Positions 15,910 through 23,673 of a stretch of DNA of 64,000 nucleotides are shown one piece after another. The translations under genes and the position numbers were made by a program. This DNA is from WHSW01 sp963842795. Lineage in GTDB: Bacteria; Actinomycetota; Thermoleophilia; Solirubrobacterales; 70-9. A model generated the notes under the pieces. It saw only the letters and a program-made list of their open reading frames with translations. It searched no databases and was not told the DNA's origin. Numbering within the stretch: position 1 is the stretch's first letter; every line of letters starts with the position of its first letter. The stretch lies in assembly GCA_963842795.1 (NCBI GenBank), contig CAWJHV010000016.1, positions 48,746 to 112,745 on the forward strand, in the 5' to 3' direction.

Positions 15910-17535
15910 ATGGCAAGTCAAGGAGCCCTGCAGCCGACGGTGCGCGAGCTCGCGTTCGAGCTCATGCGCGAGCGCGGGCTGACGACGATCTTCGCCAACC
16001 CGGGCTCCACCGAGATCTCGTTCCTCGGCGGACTCCCGCAGGACTTTCGCTTCGTGCTCGCGCTTCACGAGGGCTCGGTCGTCGGCCTCGCCACCGGCTT
16101 CGCGATCGGCCGCGGCACGCCGGCCTTCGTCCTCCTGCACACCACCGCGGGCCTCGGCAACGCGGTCTCGGCGCTGGCGACGGCGCGGGTCAACCGCGCG
16201 CCGCTGGTGGTCGTGGTCGGCCAGCAGGACCGGCGCCACCTGGCGCTTGAGCCGTTCCTCGCCGGCCGCCTGGACGGTCTGGCCGGCGAGTACCCGGTCT
16301 GGGTGAATCAGCCGGTTCACGCCGCCGACGTCCCGGGGGCGCTCGCGCGCGCCTGGCACGAGGCCCGCACCGGACGCGGGCCGGCCCTCGTGATCGTGCC
16401 GATGGACGACTGGCTCACCCCGGTGGCCGCCGACCAGGAGCTGGCGGCGCCCAAGCGGCTGCTCGCGACGACGGCACCCGATCCGGCTGCGGTCGCCGAC
16501 CTGGCGAGCCTGGTCGAGGCGGCCCGAACCCCGGCGCTGGTGGTCGGCGCGGGCGCCGACGACGCCGACACCTGGGCCGCCCTGGTCGGGCTCGCCGAGC
16601 GCCTCGGCTGTCCGGTCTGGCAGGAGAGCTTCGGCGCTCGGGCTGGGTTCCCTCAGGACCACCCGCTGTTCGCAGGGCACCTGCCGGCTGGACGCGGGCG
16701 GCTGCGCGAGGCCCTCGGCGACCACGACCTCGTGCTCGCCGTCGGGGCTCCGATCTTTCGGCAGTATCCCTATGAACCCGGCCCCCTGGTTGGCGAAGGG
16801 ACCCGGGTCGCGCTGGTCACCGAGGACCCCGCCGAGGCGCACCGCAGTCCGGCCGACCTCGCGTTGCTCGCCGCCCCGGCGGGCGTTTGCGAGGCGCTGG
16901 CGCGCGATCTGCCGGCCCGCGCGTCGCCGCCGCCGCCGGGTCTTCAGCGCCCCGGCGCTCCGGCGGCTCCGGCGGCCGGTGAGCCGCTGCGTGCCGCCCA
17001 CGTGCTGGCGGCGCTGGCCGAGCGGCTGCCCGCCGACGCGGTGCTGGTCGAGGAGGCGCCCTCCAACCGTCCCGAGCTGCTCGCCCGATACGCCGCCCGC
17101 CGGCCGCTCGGGTTTCTGAGCGCGGCGATGGGCGGCCTGGGCTTCGGCCTCCCGGGGGCGCTCGGGGTCCGGATGGCGCTGCCGCAGCGACCGGTCGTCG
17201 CCGTACTCGGCGACGGCTCGACCATGTACGCGATCCAGGCCCTGTGGAGCGCCGCGCAGTATCAGCTCGGAGCCCTGGTAGTGGTGCTCTCCAACGGCGG
17301 TTACCGGGTCATGGACCGGCTCGCCGAGGCCCAGGGCGAGTCGGCGCCGTGGCCGGCGTTCGAGTCGATCGAGATCGGCGCGATCGCGCGGGCGATGGGC
17401 TGCGAGGCGGTGCGCATCTCCGGCCACGAGGAGCTGCTGGAGGCGCTAGACGAGGCGGTTACCGGACTGGCCTCGCGCGCGGCACCCCTGCTGCTCGAGG
17501 TCGTGGTCTCGCCGGATCCCGAGTTTCACACCTAG
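15910..17535 (+). CDS. mdlC: thiamine-diphosphate decarboxylase, benzoylformate decarboxylase-like
   Basis: A 541-residue ThDP enzyme. The N-terminal NPGSTE (Ser33) matches the active-site Ser26 of Pseudomonas benzoylformate decarboxylase, LALHEGSVVG has the cofactor-activating Glu54, and LLHTTAG has His77 at the His70 position. The cofactor motif starts at GDGS (434) and ends at the Asn of SNGGY (462). Oddly, the second active-site histidine (His281 in FRYHQY) is Tyr286 here (FRQYPY), so substrate handling may differ. ATG 15910 has AAGGA eight bases upstream; ATG 15901 lacks a spaced site. It would convert arylglyoxylates to aryl aldehydes plus CO2, linking the DpgC-like enzyme to the divergent aldehyde dehydrogenase. 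Confidence 0.8.
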   Translation: MASQGALQPTVRELAFELMRERGLTTIFANPGSTEISFLGGLPQDFRFVLALHEGSVVGLATGFAIGRGTPAFVLLHTTAGLGNAVSALATARVNRAPLVVVVGQQDRRHLALEPFLAGRLDGLAGEYPVWVNQPVHAADVPGALARAWHEARTGRGPALVIVPMDDWLTPVAADQELAAPKRLLATTAPDPAAVADLASLVEAARTPALVVGAGADDADTWAALVGLAERLGCPVWQESFGARAGFPQDHPLFAGHLPAGRGRLREALGDHDLVLAVGAPIFRQYPYEPGPLVGEGTRVALVTEDPAEAHRSPADLALLAAPAGVCEALARDLPARASPPPPGLQRPGAPAAPAAGEPLRAAHVLAALAERLPADAVLVEEAPSNRPELLARYAARRPLGFLSAAMGGLGFGLPGALGVRMALPQRPVVAVLGDGSTMYAIQALWSAAQYQLGALVVVLSNGGYRVMDRLAEAQGESAPWPAFESIEIGAIARAMGCEAVRISGHEELLEALDEAVTGLASRAAPLLLEVVVSPDPEFHT

Positions 17536-17536
17536 G

Positions 17537-18490
17537 TCACGTCGCCGGCTCGACCGGCGGCGTCCCGTACGTGTGAAAGCTGTCGACGGTCTGCACGCCC
17601 CACGCCTGCCCGCGGGCGCGCTCGGCCTCGTTCCAGACCGTCGGCTCGGGATCCGGGTCGTAGACGAGATAGCCGCCGGTGGTCACCTCGATCCGGTTGC
17701 CGCCGGGCTCGAAGCCGTAGAGGAAGAAGCCCTGGGCGATCGCGTGCTTCGACGGCGCCGCCTCGATCTGCACCCCGTGTTCGAGGAAGAGGTCGGCGGC
17801 GCGCAGCACCTCCTCGCGGGTGTCGACCCAGAAGGCGAGGTGATGGAGGCGCCCGCGGACTCCGGACGCATCGGCGACGTAGATGAGCTCGTGCGCGGCG
17901 ATGCTGAGGCTGAGCCACGCGCCGGCCTCGGCGCCGTCGTCGAGCACGATCCGCTCGTAGAGGCGATAGCCGAGCACCTGTTCGGCGAAGCTGCGGTTGG
18001 CGGCCACCTCGGCGGCGAGCACGTTGACGTGGTCGAGCCTCTTGATCGCCGCGCCTCGGCCGACGTAGCGCTGCGGCTGGTTCTTCAGCGCCGGCCGCAG
18101 CGACTCGGGCGCCAAGTACTTCTCGGTCTCGAAGTAGACCTCCATCGTGTGGTGGTCGGGATCGGTGAACCGGTAGGCGGGGCCGTGTCCGTGATCGCCG
18201 TCGATCCACCCCGATCCAAGGCCCGATGCCTCGATCGACGCGACCCTGCGGTCGAGTGCCTCGGGACTCCACGCCCGCAGCGCGATATGTCCCAGCCCGG
18301 AGCGTTCGGACTCGGTCAGCTTCAGCCCGTAGCGCTCGTAATCGCCCCAGCCGCGCAGAAACACGGACTGACCCTCACGCGCCTCGACCTGCATTCCCAG
18401 AACCTGCTCGAAGAAGTCGAGGCTCTCGGTGGGACGCGGGGTGAGCAGCTCGACGTGGCCGATGTGGGCGAGGTCGCGGACCGGCTCCAT
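17537..18490 (-). CDS. type I extradiol ring-cleavage dioxygenase (catechol 2,3-dioxygenase/XylE type)
   Basis: A 317-residue two-domain VOC dioxygenase. The C-terminal domain keeps the residues known from XylE: iron ligands His154 (IKRLDHVNV), His216 or 217 (LHHLAFWV) and Glu268 (GNRIEV), plus the catalytic His200, His249 and Tyr258. The N-terminal domain begins HIGHVELLTPRP. It would cleave a catechol-type ring next to the hydroxyls. It is last in a minus operon, four bases after the GalC/LigK-like aldolase gene, and no LigAB-type dioxygenase is present, so it is the best candidate for the ring-opening step feeding the GalB/GalC-like enzymes. The substrate is unproven. Confidence 0.8.
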   Translation of the reverse strand: MEPVRDLAHIGHVELLTPRPTESLDFFEQVLGMQVEAREGQSVFLRGWGDYERYGLKLTESERSGLGHIALRAWSPEALDRRVASIEASGLGSGWIDGDHGHGPAYRFTDPDHHTMEVYFETEKYLAPESLRPALKNQPQRYVGRGAAIKRLDHVNVLAAEVAANRSFAEQVLGYRLYERIVLDDGAEAGAWLSLSIAAHELIYVADASGVRGRLHHLAFWVDTREEVLRAADLFLEHGVQIEAAPSKHAIAQGFFLYGFEPGGNRIEVTTGGYLVYDPDPEPTVWNEAERARGQAWGVQTVDSFHTYGTPPVEPAT

Positions 18491-18494
18491 CGGC

Positions 18495-19118
18495 TCAGCC
18501 GCCTTCGACGATCCCGCGCAAGCCGTCGAGGTCGTAGGAGAGCTCGCCGGCCTCGAGCCGCGCTCGCTTGATCCGCTCGCGCTCGGCTCGCTCGCGCGCT
18601 CCCTCGAGCGCCTCCTCGATCCGCTCGCCGGCGACGACGACGACGCCGTCGTCATCGAGCACGACCGCGTCCCCGGGGCGGATCGTCGCGCCCCCGACCT
18701 CGACCGGCGCGTCGATGGAGCCCGCGGCCGCCTTGGTCGCCCCGCGAACCCGGATCCAGCGCGCCCACACGGGCAGCCCGAGCTCGCGCAGCTCGGCGGT
18801 GTCGCGAACGCCGGCGTCGACGAGCACCGCGGCCACCCCGCGCAGCTTCGCCTGCGTCGCCAGCAGCTCGCCGAGCAGTGCCACCGGCTCGGGCTCGGGC
18901 ATCGTCACCACCAGGACGTCGCCCGCCTGGGCTCGGTCCATCACCGCGTGCACCATGGTGATGTCGCCCTGCGCGCAACGCGCGGTCCGCGCCGGGCCGC
19001 AGGCGCTCGACCCGCTGATGATCTGCTCGAGGCGAAGGTCGATCAGGCCTCGCCGACCCGACCCTTCGTAGACGGTGGCCGAGCCGAGCCGGGCGAGCTC
19101 CGCGTAGACGGGGTTCAT
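18495..19118 (-). CDS. RraA-like 4-carboxy-4-hydroxy-2-oxoadipate aldolase (LigK/GalC type)
   Basis: A 207-residue RraA-fold protein. The family signature is present: a glycine-led helix in LLGELLATQAKLRGVAAV followed by VDAGVRDT, whose Arg and Asp bind pyruvate and the divalent metal in HMG/CHA aldolases. VWARWIRVRGATK and GGATIRPGD are also typical. The enzyme splits 4-carboxy-4-hydroxy-2-oxoadipate into pyruvate and oxaloacetate. It overlaps the GalB-like gene (ATGA, start 19118), giving the hydratase-aldolase pair of the protocatechuate 4,5-cleavage and gallate lower pathways. RNase E inhibitor-like function is unlikely in this context. Confidence 0.8.
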   Translation of the reverse strand: MNPVYAELARLGSATVYEGSGRRGLIDLRLEQIISGSSACGPARTARCAQGDITMVHAVMDRAQAGDVLVVTMPEPEPVALLGELLATQAKLRGVAAVLVDAGVRDTAELRELGLPVWARWIRVRGATKAAAGSIDAPVEVGGATIRPGDAVVLDDDGVVVVAGERIEEALEGARERAERERIKRARLEAGELSYDLDGLRGIVEGG

Positions 19119-19834
19119 AGCCCGGAGACGACCTGCGGGAGCACTCGCTGGAATGCCTCGGCCTGGCGGATCTCGCGATCGCCCGAGACGCGGCGGGCGT
19201 GGTTCGCGCGCTGCTCGGCCCGCTGGGCGTAGTACGTCTGCAGGTAGCTCTGCGCCTTCATCTCCGCCATCGCGGCGAGCTTGCGGTCGAACACCGAGGT
19301 GATGTCGAGGAACGTCGTCGGGGTGAAGTTGCACAGCTCCGGCTGATGAGGCTCGAACAGGAACAGCCGCGGTGGTTTGATCGTCGCGAAGGCGCTGGCA
19401 ACGCCGGCGCCTGCGGCCAGGGCCCGGGCTCGATCAACGGCTGCGAATGCCGCCGGGTGGTCGGGGTTGAACGGGTCGCGGTCGGTGTGGGTGACGATCG
19501 CGTCCGGGGCCAGCTCGCGGATCGTCTCGACGATCCGCGACAGGGCATCGGCGTCGACCTCGAGCGGGTAGTCGCCGAGGTCGAGGCAGCGAAACTCGGC
19601 GCCGAGGGCGGCGGCCGCGCGCTCTGCCTCGCCGTGGCGGATCCGCTTCACGGCGTCGACGGTTTGGTCGGGCTGTTTCCACAGCTCGCCCGACTCGCCG
19701 CGCTCGCCGTAGGAGAGCGCGAGCACGGACGCGGTCCCGCCGCGCTCGGCGGTGAGCGCGAGGGCGCCGCCCGCGCGCCAGACGAAGTCAGCCGCGTGTG
19801 CGCCGATCGCGAGCAGTCGTGGGCTCTCGGTCAT
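19115..19834 (-). CDS. galB: 4-oxalomesaconate hydratase, GalB-like (PIG-L/LmbE fold)
   Basis: A 239-residue PIG-L-fold protein closely following Pseudomonas GalB: GAHAADFVWRAGGALAL at residues 12-28, SYGERGESGELW near 42-53, LDLGDYPLEVD near 90, THTDRDPFNPDHP metal-site region near 120, and FEPHQPELC....FLDIT near 165-182. GalB hydrates 4-oxalomesaconate in gallate catabolism and, unlike LmbE deacetylases, carries ADF in the first motif rather than PDD. It overlaps genes on both sides (ATGA with the aldolase; start 19834 within the end of the DUF6282 gene), so it belongs to a tightly coupled operon. Confidence 0.8.
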   Translation of the reverse strand: MTESPRLLAIGAHAADFVWRAGGALALTAERGGTASVLALSYGERGESGELWKQPDQTVDAVKRIRHGEAERAAAALGAEFRCLDLGDYPLEVDADALSRIVETIRELAPDAIVTHTDRDPFNPDHPAAFAAVDRARALAAGAGVASAFATIKPPRLFLFEPHQPELCNFTPTTFLDITSVFDRKLAAMAEMKAQSYLQTYYAQRAEQRANHARRVSGDREIRQAEAFQRVLPQVVSGL

Positions 19835-20754
19835 GACTCGACTCCGGCCAGCCGGCGGCTGTTGTCGACCGCCATCGTCCGCACCTCGCTCTCGGCGAAA
19901 CCCGCCTCGAGCAACCGCTCGGCGATCAGCGCCAGGCCGTCCTCAACCGGCGGGTTCTGGATCTGGCCGAGGTCGCTGGAGAGCAGCGTTTGCCGAACGC
20001 CGACCGCCCGGATCCCCTCCAGCCAGCTCTCCCACGAGCACTTTCCGGTGAACGGGGTCGTGAAGCAGCGCTCGATCATCGCGCCGCGGCCCGCGAGCTC
20101 GAGCTGGTCGGCAATCGAGAAGCCCTGGGCCGGATAGTCCGGGTGGGTGACGACGATCTCGCCGACCCCGACCTCAACCGCGGCGTCGACGACGGCGAAG
20201 GCCTCGTCGCGTCCGAGGTGGCCGGTCGCGACGACGATCTCTTGCGCGGCGGCGACGGCGAGCACCGCCCGCGTCTCTGGCAGCACCCGCCCGTTCGCGT
20301 CGGTCGCGTCGACCGGCTCGACGCCGATCCCCCGCTCGCGCAGTTCCGCTTCGAGCTTTGCCCAGACGGGCAGTTTCGCCTCGGGCCCGGCGCGGGCGAG
20401 ATGCTCGCGCTCGCCGCGGGAGTCGACCGTCGGCATCCAGACGACCCGGGCGCCCTCGCGGGCCGCGATCTCGACCGCCACCGGGTTGATCCCGCCGATC
20501 GCGCGGTTGAGGGCGATCGCGCCGAGCACCGCGACCTCCGGGACCGCCTTGCCGACCACGGCGGCGCGCTCGGCGGTCGACAGGTAATGCGACTTGAGCA
20601 CGAAGCCGGCCAGGCCGAGCTCGGCGAACCGTCGCGCGAGCTCGAGGTCGTCGATCCGGCGCTCGACCACGTCCGGGGCCACGTGGACGTGCATGTCGAT
20701 CGCGCCGCGAACCAGCTCGCGAGCGAGTGGGGAGGGGCCGTCCGTCGGGCTCAC
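19831..20754 (-). CDS. DUF6282 family amidohydrolase-like protein
   Basis: A 307-residue TIM-barrel-like protein. GAIDMHVHVAPDVVERR near residues 20-36 resembles a metal-dependent hydrolase first strand, and FVLKSHY, VVWMPTVDS, IVVATGHLG and IVVTHPDYP supply further histidines or acids at barrel strand ends. TLLSSDLGQ near the C-terminus resembles the catalytic Asp strand. I recognise the DUF6282 pattern but no characterised function. The GTG at 20754 overlaps the previous stop (GTGA) and the gene overlaps galB, so it probably acts on a tricarboxylic ring-cleavage intermediate or a lactone side product. Confidence 0.65.
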   Translation of the reverse strand: MSPTDGPSPLARELVRGAIDMHVHVAPDVVERRIDDLELARRFAELGLAGFVLKSHYLSTAERAAVVGKAVPEVAVLGAIALNRAIGGINPVAVEIAAREGARVVWMPTVDSRGEREHLARAGPEAKLPVWAKLEAELRERGIGVEPVDATDANGRVLPETRAVLAVAAAQEIVVATGHLGRDEAFAVVDAAVEVGVGEIVVTHPDYPAQGFSIADQLELAGRGAMIERCFTTPFTGKCSWESWLEGIRAVGVRQTLLSSDLGQIQNPPVEDGLALIAERLLEAGFAESEVRTMAVDNSRRLAGVES

Positions 20755-21524
20755 GGCGCAGCCCCGGCGCCGGCTAGCGAGCCCAGCCACGCCTGCGCGG
20801 CGGCCGCGCAGCGCGGCTCGACCTCGAGCTCCTCGAGCAGGGCCACGGCGTCGGCCATCTCCTCGGCGCGGCGCCCGGCGTGTCGGCGGCTGCCTTCGAT
20901 CAGCCGGCGCAACAGCTCGCCGTCCGCGGTGCTCAGGGTGCGCTCGATGTCCGCGTACAACCAGTCCTCCTGACCGAGCCGCTCGGCCGCCTCGAGGGCC
21001 TCGCCGATCGCCGCCGCCATCCCCTTCGCGAACACGCTGCGGGCGAGCTTGCAGGCCGCGGCCGCCCCGATCTGTGGCCCGATCTGCGTCACCGGCATCC
21101 CCAGCGGCCCGACGATCTCGGTGAACCTGGCGGCGCCCGGTCCGCTGGCCAGCGCCGGGGTCCGCAGGCCGCGTGCAGGGACCGGGCCGATCAGCGCCAC
21201 GTCGGCGAACCGCGCGCCCCGAGCGGCGACGACCTCCGCCGCGGCGCGCTTGACCGCCGGCGCGGTCGTGTTCAGGTCCGCGAACACCGTGTCCGCCGTG
21301 AGCCCGGGGGCAACCGCCTCGGCGACCTTGACGGCGACGGCGGCGGAGTTCACGCTGAGGATCAGGTCGGCGTCGACGGCGGCGTCGCGCTCGTCGTCGG
21401 CCCGCTCGACGCCGGCGGGCAGTTCGGCGGGGGCGGGGTCGAAGCCACGAACCATGACTCCGGCCGCCGCCAGGTCTGCAGCGATCGCTGAGCCCGCTTC
21501 GCCGAGACCGATGATCGCGATCAT
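20751..21524 (-). CDS. NAD(P)-dependent dehydrogenase-like protein (6-phosphogluconate dehydrogenase fold, DUF1932)
   Basis: A 257-residue beta-hydroxyacid-dehydrogenase-like protein. MIAIIGLGEAGSAIAADLAA is the N-terminal Rossmann turn, LILSVNSAAVAV and FADLNTTAPAV follow the family pattern, and the C-terminal helical domain has KLARSVFAKGMAAAIGEAL with a lysine at the usual catalytic position, then a DUF1932-type tail. Start 21524 (ATG after GAGG) is preferred to the TTG at 21545. It is coupled to the DUF6282 gene. It may oxidise a hydroxy acid or semialdehyde made by ring cleavage; the substrate is not deducible. Confidence 0.7.
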   Translation of the reverse strand: MIAIIGLGEAGSAIAADLAAAGVMVRGFDPAPAELPAGVERADDERDAAVDADLILSVNSAAVAVKVAEAVAPGLTADTVFADLNTTAPAVKRAAAEVVAARGARFADVALIGPVPARGLRTPALASGPGAARFTEIVGPLGMPVTQIGPQIGAAAACKLARSVFAKGMAAAIGEALEAAERLGQEDWLYADIERTLSTADGELLRRLIEGSRRHAGRRAEEMADAVALLEELEVEPRCAAAAQAWLGSLAGAGAAP

Positions 21525-21548
21525 TCGGCGCGCCTCATCAACCAAGGC

Positions 21549-22292
21549 CTACTGCACCATCCGCAGCACGTCGCGCAGATAGAGCAGGTGATCCTTCATT
21601 GCCCGCTCCGCGCGGGCCGGGTCGCCCTTCTCCACCGCGGCCAGCAGCGCCTGGTGCTGTTCGACGATCGCGGAGTGGACGATCGCCGGCTCCAGCTCAC
21701 TGACCAGCTTCGGCTGCACGACCTCGAAGATCCAGTCGGTGAGCGCCTGCACCATCCGGTTGCCGCCTGCAGCGGCGATCGTCCGATGGATCTCCGTATC
21801 GGCGACCGCCAGCGCCTCGGGATCGTCGACGGCTTCGGCCTCGACGGCGGCGGCCGCGCGAAGCCGCTCGACCGTCGCCCGCTCGGGTTGATAGGCGGCC
21901 CGTCCGGCGAGCGGCACCTCGAGCAGCAACCGCACCTCGAGCAGCTCATCGAGGGTCACGGTGCCGGTCTCGAGCATCATCGCGATCGCATTGCTGAGGC
22001 TGCGGCTCATCCCCTGATCGGCGGTGCGGGCAACGAAGATCCCGCCTCCGGGGCCCTTCGAGGCGCGGATCAGGCTGCCGCTCGCCAGCAGCTTCAGTGC
22101 CTCGCGCAGGGTCGGACGGCTGACCCCGAACTCCGCGGCCAGGTCCTCCTCGCGGCCGAGCAGGTCGCCGGGCTGGAGGTCGGCCTCCTGGATGTAGTGT
22201 TGGATCTGCACCGCCACCTGCTCGCTGGCGCCGAGAATCGCGCCGGACTTGGCGCGCTTCGCCGGCCGAGCGCGCTTGGGCTCGGCGCTCAC
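21549..22292 (-). CDS. GntR-family transcriptional regulator (FadR subfamily)
   Basis: A 247-residue regulator. The winged-helix domain has LQPGDLLGREEDLAAEFGVSRPTLREAL (about 39-66) and a wing with KGPGGGIFVA. The all-helical C-terminal domain has EVRLLLEVPLAG, ADTEIHR and EQHQALL histidine positions of the FCD type. It differs from the two regulators at 4802 and 12076, whose recognition helix ends SRTPLR rather than SRPTLR, so it should read a different operator. The GTG start at 22292 overlaps the PaaK-like stop (GTGA). It is the likely regulator of its own gallate-type operon and perhaps of the divergent pca operon. Confidence 0.85.
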   Translation of the reverse strand: MSAEPKRARPAKRAKSGAILGASEQVAVQIQHYIQEADLQPGDLLGREEDLAAEFGVSRPTLREALKLLASGSLIRASKGPGGGIFVARTADQGMSRSLSNAIAMMLETGTVTLDELLEVRLLLEVPLAGRAAYQPERATVERLRAAAAVEAEAVDDPEALAVADTEIHRTIAAAGGNRMVQALTDWIFEVVQPKLVSELEPAIVHSAIVEQHQALLAAVEKGDPARAERAMKDHLLYLRDVLRMVQ

Positions 22293-23548
22293 AGTCCGTT
22301 CTGCCTGACGCCGCGCTCGTCGACCACCCGTCGCGACTTGCCGTCGGCGCGGGGCAGCACCCCGGGCGCGACCGGCACGATCCGCACCCGCAGCCCGAGC
22401 TGCTGGCGCATCGCGTCCTGAAGCTGGCGGGCTCCGCTGCCTTCCTCCAACTCGACCTCGAGCTTGATCTCGTCCATGCCGCTCTGCTCGGAGTAGAAGG
22501 TGATCCGGAACTCGCCCGAGCCGCTCACCCGCGCCACGGCCTCGGCGATCGCCGACGGATAAACGTTCATCCCCCGGATCACCACCATGTCGTCGGTCCG
22601 GCCGACGATCCCTCCCGGGAGCCAGCGGCCGTCGTGCCCGGCGGGACAGCTCTCCTCGGCGTTGACGACCACGTCACCGGTGCGGAAGCGCAACACCGGG
22701 GAGCCGGTGCGGCGCAGCGGGGTGACCACGAGCTCGCCACGCCCGCCGACCGGCACCGGTTGCAGTTCTGCGTCGAGGATCTCGCAGACGAACTCGTCCT
22801 CGAGCACGTGCAGGCCGTGGCCCTCAGGGCAGGGATATCCGAACGGGCCGACCTCGGTGAGCCCGGCGTGGTCGAGGCATTGCGCCGCGAAGCCCTCCTC
22901 GATTCGAGAGCGCACCGCTGGCAGAGAGGCGCCCGGCTCGCCGGTGCAGATCACCTTCTGCACCGACTCGACCGCCCCCTCGAGCCGCTGATCGACGGCG
23001 ACCTCGAGCAGGCGCAGGGCGTAGGAAGGCGTGCACCAGACCGCGGTCGCCTCGACCTCGGCGATCGTCTGCAACCGTTGGACCGAGGGCATGCCGCCGA
23101 GCGCTACGGTCAAGGCCCCGACCTCTTCGAGGCCCTGCTGGGCGGCCCAGAACTGCACGTGCGGCCCGAACGAGAACGGTAGCGCGGTACGGTCGCCGGG
23201 CCCGATTCCGGCGATCGTCAGCGTGTGGGCGAACAGCTCCCCCCACCAGGCCCAGTCCTCGGCCGTGTCGAGGACCCGCAGCGGCGGACCGGTGGTGCCG
23301 CTCGTCTGCCATAGGTGGGTGTAGCGCTCGAGCGGATACGTGAGGTTGGTTCCGAACGGCGGGTTTGCCGCCTGATCGGCGATCAGCTCTCGCTTGTCCA
23401 GCGTCGGCAGAGCGGCGAGGCTGAGCTCGGCCCCGGGATCGAACCCTTCGAGGCGAGCCCGATGAAACGGGTTTCGCTCGCGCATCAGCTCCAGCAGCGC
23501 GCCGAGGCGGTCGGCCGCCGTCGGGCTCAGGGTCGCGACCGTGGTCAT
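22289..23548 (-). CDS. second PaaK-like aryl-CoA ligase
   Basis: A 419-residue adenylate-forming ligase of the phenylacetate-CoA ligase family. WQTSGTTGPPLRV near residue 83 is the phosphate-binding loop, LDHAGLTEVGPFGYPC near 228 the adenine block, LRFRTGDVV near 292, and VIRGMNVYPSAIAE near 327 the hinge; PRADGKSRRV near 400 contains the catalytic lysine. It is the first gene of the minus operon that continues with GntR, dehydrogenase-like, DUF6282, galB, galC-like and extradiol genes. A CoA ligase at the head of a gallate-type lower pathway is unusual and may mean that a CoA-activated side chain is removed first. Confidence 0.8.
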   Translation of the reverse strand: MTTVATLSPTAADRLGALLELMRERNPFHRARLEGFDPGAELSLAALPTLDKRELIADQAANPPFGTNLTYPLERYTHLWQTSGTTGPPLRVLDTAEDWAWWGELFAHTLTIAGIGPGDRTALPFSFGPHVQFWAAQQGLEEVGALTVALGGMPSVQRLQTIAEVEATAVWCTPSYALRLLEVAVDQRLEGAVESVQKVICTGEPGASLPAVRSRIEEGFAAQCLDHAGLTEVGPFGYPCPEGHGLHVLEDEFVCEILDAELQPVPVGGRGELVVTPLRRTGSPVLRFRTGDVVVNAEESCPAGHDGRWLPGGIVGRTDDMVVIRGMNVYPSAIAEAVARVSGSGEFRITFYSEQSGMDEIKLEVELEEGSGARQLQDAMRQQLGLRVRIVPVAPGVLPRADGKSRRVVDERGVRQNGL

Positions 23549-23640
23549 CGCCGACAGCGAGGCATCGCGCTTGGACTTCGCACCGGGCGCAGCATACGGC
23601 GGGATCGAGGGGTGATAAGGCCAGCCAACCGCTCAAATCT

Positions 23641-23651
23641 ATATTGTTTGG
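23641..23651. promoter_or_regulatory. AT-rich motif ATATTGTTTGG in the paaK2 / pca divergent promoter
   Basis: This 11-mer lies before the GcvT-like gene and resembles ATATTGTCAGG (reverse strand, 8331-8341, at the DpgC-like start) and AAATTGTCTGA (24404-24414, before pcaH). It could be a shared regulator site or simply an AT-rich promoter element. Confidence 0.3.
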
Positions 23652-23673
23652 TTTGTACGTGGAAGGAGAGTTG

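Noticed and set aside
14335..17427. A long minus-strand open frame extending upstream of the aldehyde dehydrogenase
   Set aside because: The real gene starts at 15828 after AGGAGGAGA; the upstream part is the antisense shadow of the ThDP decarboxylase and has no domain match.
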